A stretch of 35,391 nucleotides of DNA from positions 1 to 35,391 of the forward strand of contig DHWF01000029.1 in assembly GCA_002413045.1 (NCBI GenBank), written 5' to 3'. This document shows positions 8,107 through 16,872 of this stretch, one piece after another. The DNA comes from Chloroflexi bacterium UBA5189. GTDB lineage: Bacteria; Chloroflexota; Limnocylindria; Limnocylindrales; CSP1-4. Both the position numbers and the translations under genes were made by a program. A model generated the notes under the pieces. It was not told the origin of the DNA, did not search any database, and saw only the letters and a program-made list of their open reading frames with translations. Each line of letters starts with the position of its first letter. Within the stretch, counting starts at the first letter, position 1.

Positions 8107-8137
8107 GAAGGATTCGGAGCTCGACGAGCGAATACCC
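8107..8137 (+). promoter_or_regulatory. Candidate ECF-type promoter, copy 1 (autoregulatory)
   Basis: GAAGGATTCG, nine bases, then GAGCGAATACCC, ending 23 bases before the sigma factor start at 8161. The same two blocks with identical spacing recur at 9656-9686 ahead of the cupin gene. Twenty-two fixed positions over 31 bases in two intergenic regions, one of them before a sigma gene, fit a -35/-10 pair used by that sigma factor. Which bases form the core boxes is inferred. Confidence 0.6.
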
Positions 8138-8160
8138 TCGATGACGATGCTCAGGGCGAC

Positions 8161-8775
8161 GTGACGTCCGACAGGCGCCCGGCGGATTCGGCGAGCGGAG
8201 GCGCGACCGCTCAGGCAGCGGCGCCGCCCCGCGGTGCCGGGCAGGGCCGCTCGCTGGTCGCGATCATGGCCGACCAGCAGACCTTCCGGACCTGGTACGA
8301 CACGGTCGCCCCGCGGGTTTACGCGTACCTCGTCAGCCGCTGCTCGTCCGCGGTCGTCGCGGAAGAGCTCACCCAGCAGACGTTCATCGCCGCTGTGCGT
8401 CAGGCGGCAACCTACGACGGCCGCGACGATGCGGTCCCCTGGCTGATCGGGATCGCCCGGCACCACCTCGCCAGCCACTTCCGGATGCTCGAGCGCGAGG
8501 AGCGCCGGCACCAGCGGATGGTGCTCCAGGAGCTGTCCATCGCCGACGAAGGGCGGGAATGGGTGGCCGCTCGCCGGCGGGATGCCGTCGCGCGTGCCCT
8601 TCGCGGGCTGCCCGCGATGCAGCGCGCGGTCCTGGTCCTGCGGTTCTTCGACCGGCTGTCCGTCCGTGACATCGCGACCGAGATCGGTCGCAGCGAGAGC
8701 GCCACCGAGTCCCTCCTGGGCCGCGCCCGGGTCGCCTTCGAGCGCGCGTACGAGGAGGCGCCCGATGCGAACTGA
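8161..8775 (+). CDS. ECF-type RNA polymerase sigma factor
   Basis: 204 aa from GTG 8161. A poorly conserved Ala/Gly-rich extension (about residues 1-35) precedes region 2 (TFRTWYDTVAPRVYAYLV, then VVAEELTQQTFIAAVRQA and AVPWLIGIARHHLASHFR). Region 4 is AMQRAVLVLRFFDRLSVRDI followed by ATEIGRSESATESLLGRARV. The in-frame ATG at 8266 would remove the extension and is an alternative start; the GTG has AGGG about four bases before it. The gene overlaps the downstream membrane protein by 11 bases. It probably controls itself and the cupin gene through the shared motif at 8107 and 9656. A link to the preceding partner switch is possible but unproven. Confidence 0.88.
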   Translation: MTSDRRPADSASGGATAQAAAPPRGAGQGRSLVAIMADQQTFRTWYDTVAPRVYAYLVSRCSSAVVAEELTQQTFIAAVRQAATYDGRDDAVPWLIGIARHHLASHFRMLEREERRHQRMVLQELSIADEGREWVAARRRDAVARALRGLPAMQRAVLVLRFFDRLSVRDIATEIGRSESATESLLGRARVAFERAYEEAPDAN

Positions 8776-9634
8776 CCGCGAGCTGACGGCCCTGTTCACG
8801 GGCGCGATCGTCGAGGAGCGCCCGGATCCGACGTTCCTCGACGAGCTGTTCGAGCTCCTCGTCGAGGAAGTGGCGACCGCCGGGCCGGCCGCCGCGCGCC
8901 GGCCGCGGCCGATCACGTGGTGGAGCCGGGCACCCCGCTGGCCGCTCGCGATCGCCGCGAGCCTCGTCATCGCGATCCTGGCGTTCGCCGTGCTGCTGCA
9001 CGCGCCGAACGTCGGCCCGCCGCCGTCGCCCACGCCGACGCCGGCTCCGACACCATCGGCGTCCGCCGTCCCGGTGACCCCTGCGCCGCCGCTGCCCACG
9101 CAGCCCGTCGTGCCGTCCGCGACGCTCGTTCCGTTCACCTCGACGAGGTACGGATACTCGCTCAGGTATCCCACGAACTGGGGCACCCGCCCGGCGACCG
9201 CGACGCTCGATCCGACGATCTACCCGATCGACACCGACCCCACGGTCGACGACTTCAGTGCGACCGTACCCGCCGCGGGTGACCCGGGGCTCATCGTCGC
9301 CGGACCGGCCGTCCCGGCTGGAACGACGCTTGCGGCGTGGATGACACGGATCCAGCAGCTCCAGGCGAGCGGTGGCTTCTCGTGCCCACCACCCCAGGCG
9401 ACGGAGACGGTCCAGGTAGGCGGCGAGCCGGGTCAGCTGCTGACGTGGGTCGCCTGTCCCCAATACCTGCTATGGGCCGGCGTCATCCATGGGGACCATG
9501 CCTACCACCTGATCCTCATCGATCAGTACGCAGTGAACAACCCTGAGATCCAGGCGGCTGACAAGGCGTTGTTTCTTCGGATTCTCACCACGGTGACCTT
9601 CAGCAAGGCGCTCGGATCACCCGCTCCATCCTGA
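8765..9634 (+). CDS. Single-pass membrane protein, probable anti-sigma factor of the ECF at 8161
   Basis: 289 aa. Residues 1-58 are cytoplasmic (MRTDRELTALFTGAIVEERP), residues 59-79 form a transmembrane helix, and residues 82-120 are a Pro/Thr/Ser-rich spacer. Residues 121-289 form an extracytoplasmic domain opening YGYSLRYPTNWG, a pattern seen in PsbP-like and similar secreted domains. Two cysteines (in FSCPPPQ and VACPQYL) may form a disulfide. The start ATG at 8765 overlaps the sigma gene by 11 bases, and layout and position are those of a membrane anti-sigma factor. No zinc-type anti-sigma motif is visible. Confidence 0.75.
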   Translation: MRTDRELTALFTGAIVEERPDPTFLDELFELLVEEVATAGPAAARRPRPITWWSRAPRWPLAIAASLVIAILAFAVLLHAPNVGPPPSPTPTPAPTPSASAVPVTPAPPLPTQPVVPSATLVPFTSTRYGYSLRYPTNWGTRPATATLDPTIYPIDTDPTVDDFSATVPAAGDPGLIVAGPAVPAGTTLAAWMTRIQQLQASGGFSCPPPQATETVQVGGEPGQLLTWVACPQYLLWAGVIHGDHAYHLILIDQYAVNNPEIQAADKALFLRILTTVTFSKALGSPAPS

Positions 9635-9655
9635 TTGGCCGGCGCGCAGGGCCGC

Positions 9656-9686
9656 GAAGGATTCGCCAGCGGTCGAGCGAATACCC
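9656..9686 (+). promoter_or_regulatory. Candidate ECF-type promoter, copy 2 (cupin gene)
   Basis: GAAGGATTCG, nine bases, GAGCGAATACCC: the same bipartite motif and spacing as at 8107-8137. It begins 22 bases after the anti-sigma gene stop and ends 81 bases before the cupin ATG at 9768. The nine spacer bases are largely different in the two copies, so the similarity is confined to the two blocks. Confidence 0.6.
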
Positions 9687-9767
9687 AGCGAATGGGCAAG
9701 CAGCCCAGCTGAGCCGGTCCGTCGCCCCGACGAGACCCCCAGCAGTCGAGGAGGGTCAGCACCGGTC

Positions 9768-10232
9768 ATGAAGCGCGCATTCGTTCCGTCCATGGTCCTG
9801 GCGATTGGAGCCATCGTCGTTGCGACCTCGATCGCCCTCGCGACCAGCCCCATCGGGCAGACCACGACCAATCTCCTGCTCGGCACCCTGACATCGATCA
9901 CCGACGTCAACACGGACAGGATCAAGCTCCAGACCAAGGGTGACGTCGACGTCTACTCCTTCACGGTGACGTACGACCCGAGCGGCACGTCGGGCTGGCA
10001 CACCCACCCCGGCTTCGTGCTCGTCACGGTCAAGAGCGGCGCTGTCCTGCGCCAGATCGGTTGCGCCACGCCGATCCAGTACACCGTGGGCGACACGTTC
10101 GTGGAGTCCGATGAGCAGCCGGCCGGCCGCGTCTCGAATGCTTCGAGCTCGGACTCGGCGGTTCTGCAGGTCACGCAGGTCGTGCCCCATGGCTCGCCGC
10201 GGCGCGTCGAAGCGCCCGACCAGGGGTGCTGA
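9768..10232 (+). CDS. Secreted or membrane-anchored cupin-domain protein
   Basis: 154 aa. Residues 5-26 form a signal peptide or anchor (VPSMVLAIGAIVVATSIALA). The remainder is a small cupin barrel: SGWHTHPGFVLVTVKSG has the first-motif His pair (H78, H80), followed by YTVGDTFVES as the second motif. The usual third metal His of motif 2 is not obvious, so metal binding is uncertain. GGAGG lies well upstream and GGTC directly precedes the ATG. The gene probably belongs to the regulon of the ECF factor at 8161, judging by the shared promoter motif, and would act outside the cytoplasm in envelope or oxidative stress (inference). Confidence 0.78.
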   Translation: MKRAFVPSMVLAIGAIVVATSIALATSPIGQTTTNLLLGTLTSITDVNTDRIKLQTKGDVDVYSFTVTYDPSGTSGWHTHPGFVLVTVKSGAVLRQIGCATPIQYTVGDTFVESDEQPAGRVSNASSSDSAVLQVTQVVPHGSPRRVEAPDQGC

Positions 10233-10267
10233 GCGCTCAGTCCATCCCAGGCTGAACGAGCGGGAAC

Positions 10268-10295
10268 GCGGCCGGCACATGCCGGCCGCTTCTTC
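10268..10295 (+). terminator. Rho-independent terminator after the cupin gene
   Basis: A perfect 10-bp stem, GCGGCCGGCA paired with TGCCGGCCGC (10268-10277 and 10280-10289), with a minimal loop, is followed by TTCTTC. It sits 36 bases after the cupin stop and before the convergent amidohydrolase gene. The U-tract is imperfect. Confidence 0.65.
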
Positions 10296-10328
10296 ATGTC
10301 CGGGGCGCGCCCGTGACCATTCGGCGGC

Positions 10329-11561
10329 TCAGCGACGGTCCGCGACGAGACGGCCGGCCTGGATGACCGCGACGACCCGCGCAGGATCGGACCAGAGGTC
10401 GGGCTCGGCAAGTGGGTCGCCCGTCACGAGCAGCACGTCGGCGATCCGCCCCGGCTCGAGCGTCCCGAGGTCGTCGCCGAGGCCGAGCAGGCGGGCGGCC
10501 TCGATCGTCGCGGCAGCGAGCGCTCGCCGCGGGGTAAGGCCGTGCTGGACCATCAGCGTCAGCTCGCGCGGGAGATGCTCGTCGCGGACGCCGTCCGTGC
10601 CCATCGCCACCCGGATTCCGCGCTCGACCGCGTGCCGGAAGTTCCGATCGAGGTCGGCCATGAGGGCGCGCTGCTTCTCGACCGCCCACGGCGGCGTGAC
10701 GCCACGCTCGACGAGGTCCGGCTCGAGCATCCGGTACGAGATCTGGAACGTCGGCACGAGCGGGATGTCGCGCTCGAGCATGAGGTCGATCGCCTCGTCG
10801 TCGATACCGTCGCCGTGCTCGATCGACTTGACGCCGGCCCGGACCGCGTTCGCGATTCCAGCGGCGTTCTCGGCATGCGCGAGCACGCCATGGATGCCGG
10901 CGAGGGCGGCCTCCTCGACCATGACCCGAAGCTCCGCGAGCGAGAACTGGACCGCCCCAGGACTGTCCATGGCCGAGTAGACGCCGCCCGTCGCGAAGGT
11001 CTTGATCCAGTCGGCACCGGCGCGGATCTGGGCGCGCACGACCTTCCGGACCTCGTCCGGCCCGTCGGCGATCCCCGGCGGGAGCTCCGTCATCGGTCGG
11101 TCACCGTCGAGGTCGATGCCCGACGGCGTCATGCCGTCGCCGTGGCCGCCGGTGATCGAGATCGGGGTGGCGCTCACCTGGAGGCGTGGCCCGGGCCACC
11201 CGGCGGCGAACAGTCGCTTCAGCCCGGCAGGCGCACCGCCCGCGTCCCGAATCGTGGTTACGCCCGAATCGAGGAAGACCTTGCCGGCGCGGAGCATCGT
11301 CCCGACTGATTCCGTGTACGTCACCCCGAGCGTCTCCTCGAGCCGCTCGTGTCGCCCGGAGAAGTGGACGTGGCAGTCGATGAGGCCGGGCACGACGGTA
11401 GCGCCGGCGGCATCGATGACGGTTGCGCCGGCCGGAATCGCGCCACGACTCCGCCCGATCGAAACGATCCGGCCGTCGTCGCCGACGACCAGCGTGTCGC
11501 CGTCGATGGGCTCATCCGAACGGGCGTCGATCAGGCGCGCACCGACGATCGCGAGGGCCAT
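10329..11561 (-). CDS. Metal-dependent amidohydrolase (imidazolonepropionase/prolidase-like)
   Basis: 410 aa. The complete amidohydrolase binuclear site is visible: H64 and H66 (IDCHVHFSG), the candidate carboxylated Lys K187 (WIKTFATGG), H229 (VLAHAEN), H249 (SIEHGDG) and D323 (MGTDGV). A small beta-sandwich (residues 1-58 and the C-terminal LEPGRIADVLLVTGDPL) frames the barrel. This arrangement is found in the Xaa-Pro/Xaa-Arg dipeptidase and imidazolonepropionase-related subgroup; the substrate is unknown. It begins 10 bases after the MMSDH stop and is the last gene of that run. The frame is open upstream into MMSDH, but the ATG at 11561 directly opens the first strand. Confidence 0.85.
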   Translation of the reverse strand: MALAIVGARLIDARSDEPIDGDTLVVGDDGRIVSIGRSRGAIPAGATVIDAAGATVVPGLIDCHVHFSGRHERLEETLGVTYTESVGTMLRAGKVFLDSGVTTIRDAGGAPAGLKRLFAAGWPGPRLQVSATPISITGGHGDGMTPSGIDLDGDRPMTELPPGIADGPDEVRKVVRAQIRAGADWIKTFATGGVYSAMDSPGAVQFSLAELRVMVEEAALAGIHGVLAHAENAAGIANAVRAGVKSIEHGDGIDDEAIDLMLERDIPLVPTFQISYRMLEPDLVERGVTPPWAVEKQRALMADLDRNFRHAVERGIRVAMGTDGVRDEHLPRELTLMVQHGLTPRRALAAATIEAARLLGLGDDLGTLEPGRIADVLLVTGDPLAEPDLWSDPARVVAVIQAGRLVADRR

Positions 11562-11571
11562 CGGTGCGAGT

Positions 11572-13113
11572 TCAGCGCGTCCGCGGGAAGCCCAGGTCCA
11601 CCTTCGAGGTGCCGGGGTCCGGCCAGCGCGACGTGACGACCTTGGCGCGCGTGTAGAACTGGATGCCCTCGGGGCCGTACATGTGCAGATCGCCGAACAA
11701 CGATGCCTTCCAGCCGCCGAAGCTGTAGTAGGCGACGGGCACGGGGATCGGCACGTTGATGCCGACCATGCCGACGTTGGCATCGAACTGGTACTGGCGC
11801 GCCGCCCCGCCGTCGCGGGTGAAGATCGCCGTCCCGTTGCCGTACGGGTTGTCGTTGACGAGCTTGAGCGCGTCGTCGTAGGTCGCGACCCGGGTCACGG
11901 TCAGCACCGGCCCGAAGATCTCGTCCCGATAGCAGTCCATCGCCGGCGTCACGTGATCGATGAGCGAGAGGCCCAGGAAGAACCCGTCCGAATCCTTGTA
12001 CAGGCTGTGCTCGCGCCCGTCGGCGACGACCTCGGCGCCCTGCGCGGCCGCCGACTCGAGGTAGGACGCGACCTTGTCGCGGTGGACCTTCGTGACCAGC
12101 GGCCCCATCTCGGAGGCGGGATCGCTGCCCGGCCCGACCTGGATCTTCGGCAGGCGCTTGCCGATCGCCTCGACGAGCGGATCGGCGACCGAGCCGACGG
12201 CGACGACCGTCGCGACGGCCATGCACCGCTCCCCCGCCGAGCCATACGCGGCCGAGACCGCCGCGTCGGCGGCCATCTCGATGTCGGCGTCGGGCAGCAC
12301 GACCATGTGGTTCTTGGCGCCGCCGAGGGCCTGGACGCGCTTGCCGGCCTTCGTGCCCGTCTCGTAGATGTAGCGGGCGATCGGCGTCGAGCCGACGAAC
12401 GACACCGCCGCGATGTCGGGGTGCTGGAGGATGCGATCGACCGCGACCTTGTCGCCGTTGACGACGCTGAACACGCCGGCCGGCACGCCGGCCTCGGCGA
12501 GGAGCTCGGCGAGGTACAGGGATGCCGAGGGATCCTTCTCCGACGGCTTGAGGATGAACGTGTTGCCGCACGCGATCGCGTTCGCGAACATCCACATCGG
12601 GACCATGGCGGGGAAATTGAATGGCGTGATCCCCGCGACGACGCCTAGCGGCTGGCGGATCTGGTAGACGTCCACGCCGGTCGAGACCTGCTCCGAGTAG
12701 CCGCCCTTCATGAGGTGCGGCACGCCAGTCGCGAACTCCAGGTTCTCGAGCCCGCGGGCGATCTCGCCGAGCGCGTCCGACGGGACCTTGCCGTGCTCCG
12801 CGGTCAGGTGCGCCGCGATCTCGCGGCGATGCGTCTCGACCAGGTTGCGGATGCGGAACATGACCTCGGTCCGCTTCGAGAGCGAGGTGGCGCGCCAGCC
12901 CGGGAATGCGGCCTTCGCTGCGGCGACCGCGGCGTCGACCTCCTCAACCGAGGCGAAATCGACCTCGCGCGCGACGGCGCCGGTCGCCGGGTTGAACACC
13001 GGTCCGCGGCGCCCGGAGGTCCCCGCGACACGCTCGCCGCCGATCCAGTGCGGCACGACCGCGGCCGCCGCGCCGGCGGCACGCTCCGTCATCGGCTCTG
13101 CGACCTGGGTCAT
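11572..13113 (-). CDS. mmsA: CoA-acylating methylmalonate/malonate semialdehyde dehydrogenase
   Basis: 513 aa, aldehyde dehydrogenase superfamily. PFNFPAMVPMWMFANAIACG (with N166) and GGAKNHMVVLPDADI are signatures of the CoA-dependent MMSDH branch. The catalytic Cys is C297 in GSAGERCMAVA. It converts methylmalonate semialdehyde or malonate semialdehyde to propionyl- or acetyl-CoA with NAD, in valine, beta-alanine and inositol breakdown. With the amidase and dihydropyrimidinase at the left of the window it could complete pyrimidine to acetyl-CoA degradation, though the aminotransferase is not here. The ATG at 13113 has GAGG about seven bases before it. Confidence 0.93.
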   Translation of the reverse strand: MTQVAEPMTERAAGAAAAVVPHWIGGERVAGTSGRRGPVFNPATGAVAREVDFASVEEVDAAVAAAKAAFPGWRATSLSKRTEVMFRIRNLVETHRREIAAHLTAEHGKVPSDALGEIARGLENLEFATGVPHLMKGGYSEQVSTGVDVYQIRQPLGVVAGITPFNFPAMVPMWMFANAIACGNTFILKPSEKDPSASLYLAELLAEAGVPAGVFSVVNGDKVAVDRILQHPDIAAVSFVGSTPIARYIYETGTKAGKRVQALGGAKNHMVVLPDADIEMAADAAVSAAYGSAGERCMAVATVVAVGSVADPLVEAIGKRLPKIQVGPGSDPASEMGPLVTKVHRDKVASYLESAAAQGAEVVADGREHSLYKDSDGFFLGLSLIDHVTPAMDCYRDEIFGPVLTVTRVATYDDALKLVNDNPYGNGTAIFTRDGGAARQYQFDANVGMVGINVPIPVPVAYYSFGGWKASLFGDLHMYGPEGIQFYTRAKVVTSRWPDPGTSKVDLGFPRTR

Positions 13114-13165
13114 GGTCCGGTCCTCGGCTGCTGGGCGACAGGTGTGCCGGACACGATAGCGCGGG

Positions 13166-14056
13166 TCAGGCGAGCCGCGCCTCCACGTCGATCGTCGGCT
13201 CCTCGTCGATCGTTGGCACTGGTGCAGCCGCGACGAGGAACCGCGCGCGGCGGCGCTCGAGGAAGCCGGCGATCGCCACGAGACCGACGAGCAGGAGCTG
13301 GAGCTGCTCGGCGCTGAGCGGCCCGACGGCCGCCGGATCGCGCCACGTGAACGCGACCAGGAACCGAGCGGCCGCCCACAGCCCGAGCGCCACGTACAGT
13401 GCCGCGCCGTCGCGGCGCGCGACCACCTCGAGGCGGGATGCCAGAGCGACGCCGACGATCGCGAGACCAACCAGGATCGCCTCGTACAGCTGCGACGGAT
13501 GCGACGGCAGGTCCGCGGCGAGCGAGCCCCATGGCCCGGGTCCCGCATAGACGGTCGCCCACGCGAGATCGGACGGCGACCCTTGCCCGGTCGCCCCCAG
13601 CACGCCGACGGCCTTGCCGGCCGCCAGCACGAACAGCAGGGGGAGCGCGATCGCGTGCATCCAGCGGGCGACCGGTGCGCCCAGCAGGCGCGCGATGGCG
13701 GCGCCCGTCAGGATCGCGAATGGCACGGCCAGGGTGAGCGTGAGCCCGCCCTGCGTCGGGTCGATGATCGCCGCTGGGTTTGCGGAATAGAAGTCCAGGT
13801 GATCGAGGACGTAGCCGAGCCGGCCGCCGAAGATCGCGCCCGGCACGGCGCCCACGATCGCAAATGCCAGGTCGTCCATCCGCAGCCCTGGCGCCGGCAC
13901 GTACGGCACGACGGCCGGCGTCATCGACCCGATCCGCGCCGCCAGCGCCAGCCCGATGAACAGCACGATCGCCAGCCCGATCGTCTCCCACCGCACCGAC
14001 GCCGTGTCGGTGAGCTGGAGCACCGGATTGAACGTGAAGGTCACGACCGCAGGCAC
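13166..14056 (-). CDS. Lgt-like membrane protein, divergent paralogue lacking the GRxGNFxNxE signature
   Basis: 296 aa, about seven hydrophobic segments. It resembles prolipoprotein diacylglyceryl transferase at FGGRLGYVLDH (residues 77-86) and HPSQLYEA (residues 186-193). Where canonical Lgt has GRxGNFxNxE, this protein reads GKAVGVLGATGQG (residues 147-159), so the motif's Arg, both Asn and the Glu are changed. The canonical copy at 22843-23826 retains the motif. It is therefore either a catalytically altered paralogue or a related enzyme with another acceptor. It lies 9 bases after malate dehydrogenase and 52 bases before mmsA, in the same transcript direction. Confidence 0.7.
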   Translation of the reverse strand: MPAVVTFTFNPVLQLTDTASVRWETIGLAIVLFIGLALAARIGSMTPAVVPYVPAPGLRMDDLAFAIVGAVPGAIFGGRLGYVLDHLDFYSANPAAIIDPTQGGLTLTLAVPFAILTGAAIARLLGAPVARWMHAIALPLLFVLAAGKAVGVLGATGQGSPSDLAWATVYAGPGPWGSLAADLPSHPSQLYEAILVGLAIVGVALASRLEVVARRDGAALYVALGLWAAARFLVAFTWRDPAAVGPLSAEQLQLLLVGLVAIAGFLERRRARFLVAAAPVPTIDEEPTIDVEARLA

Positions 14057-14065
14057 GGCCAGAGT

Positions 14066-14995
14066 CTACGCGGGGAGCTTGTCGACGAGCTCCTTGACCG
14101 AGGCGGCGGACTTGCTGAACGCCGCCTGCTCGGCGTCGGTGAGGGTGATCTCGATCACGCGCTGCATGCCGCCGGTGCCGAGGACGATCGGGACGCCGAC
14201 GAAGAGGCCGTCGACGCCGTACTCGCCCTTGAGCAGCACGGCGCACGGGAAGACCCGACGGCGGTCGCGCAGGATCGCGTCGACCATCTCGAACGTCGAG
14301 GCCGCCGGGGCGTAGTAGGCCGAGCCCGTCTTGAGCAGCGCGACGATCTCGGCGCCGCCGTTGGCCGTGCGGTCGACCAGCGCCTGGATGCGGTCCGCGG
14401 ACAGCAGGTCGGTGATCGGGATGCCCGCCACGGTCGAGTAGCGCGGGAGCGGGACCATGGTGTCGCCGTGGCCGCCGAGCACGAACGCGCTGGTATCGAC
14501 GACGGACACGCCGAGCTCCTCGGCGATGAACGTCCGGAAGCGCGCCGAGTCGAGGACCCCGGCCATGCCGATGACGCGCTCGCGTGGGAAGCCCGAGGCG
14601 CGCATGGCCACGTGGCACATCGCGTCGAGCGGGTTCGTGACGATGATCAGGACCGCGTTCGGCGACAACGGCGCCGACGCCTCGACGACGGCCTTCACGA
14701 TGCCGGCGTTCTTGGCCATCAGGTCGTCGCGGCTCATCCCGGGCTGGCGAGCCAGGCCGGAGGTCACGACGATGACGTCGGAGCCGGCCGTGTCGGCGTA
14801 GTCGTTCGTGCCGGTGACGCGCGCGTCGTGGCGGACCACAGGGGCCGCCTCGGCAAGATCGAGGCCCTTGCCCTGCGGCAGTCCCTCGACGATGTCGACG
14901 AGGACGACGTCGGCTAGGCCGGCCTCGGCGATCCGCTGGGCGGTGGTGGCGCCGACGTTCCCGGCGCCGATGACGGTGACCTTGTTGCGGCCCAT
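14066..14995 (-). CDS. mdh: Malate dehydrogenase (LDH-like type)
   Basis: 309 aa. The NAD-binding fold starts VTVIGAGNVGATTAQ, with D34 (VLVDI) favouring NAD. Substrate residues are R83 (LARQPG), R89 (MSRDD) and R153 (SARFR); the catalytic His is H176 in GGHGDTMVPL. An Arg in the LARQPGMSR loop selects oxaloacetate/malate rather than pyruvate/lactate. It starts 16 bases after the PEP carboxykinase stop, so the two enzymes that act on oxaloacetate are likely made from one mRNA. Confidence 0.95.
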   Translation of the reverse strand: MGRNKVTVIGAGNVGATTAQRIAEAGLADVVLVDIVEGLPQGKGLDLAEAAPVVRHDARVTGTNDYADTAGSDVIVVTSGLARQPGMSRDDLMAKNAGIVKAVVEASAPLSPNAVLIIVTNPLDAMCHVAMRASGFPRERVIGMAGVLDSARFRTFIAEELGVSVVDTSAFVLGGHGDTMVPLPRYSTVAGIPITDLLSADRIQALVDRTANGGAEIVALLKTGSAYYAPAASTFEMVDAILRDRRRVFPCAVLLKGEYGVDGLFVGVPIVLGTGGMQRVIEITLTDAEQAAFSKSAASVKELVDKLPA

Positions 14996-15011
14996 GCAGC
15001 GAGCTCCTCTC

Positions 15012-16664
<1,653 letters not shown>

Positions 16665-16690
16665 TGCGGGTCGGTCTCCTGCTCGGGCGT

Positions 16691-16757
16691 CCCGGCAGGG
16701 TGCCGGGCGCCGTGCTTCGATCCGACCGGCCGCGCGTGACATCGGGCGAGCCCGATG
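16691..16757 (-). promoter_or_regulatory. Two hairpins in the pckA leader
   Basis: An 8-bp perfect inverted repeat, CATCGGGC / GCCCGATG with a two-base loop (16740-16757), and a 7-bp one, CCCGGCA / TGCCGGG with a three-base loop (16691-16707). Both lie between a candidate -10 box (TAGGAT on the minus strand, 16795-16790) and the pckA ATG at 16664. Neither is followed by a U-tract, so they are not simple terminators of the metB-like gene. The first could be an operator. Confidence 0.35.
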
Positions 16758-16872
16758 GGAGTCGGCTTCCGCAGTCGTGGTTGCCGGGCATCCTAGCACT
16801 CGCCCCGTACCACGGGATGGGCCGAAGGTCACTGGCTCGTTGCAGCCATGTGGCGGGTCGGCGCCGGTTCGG

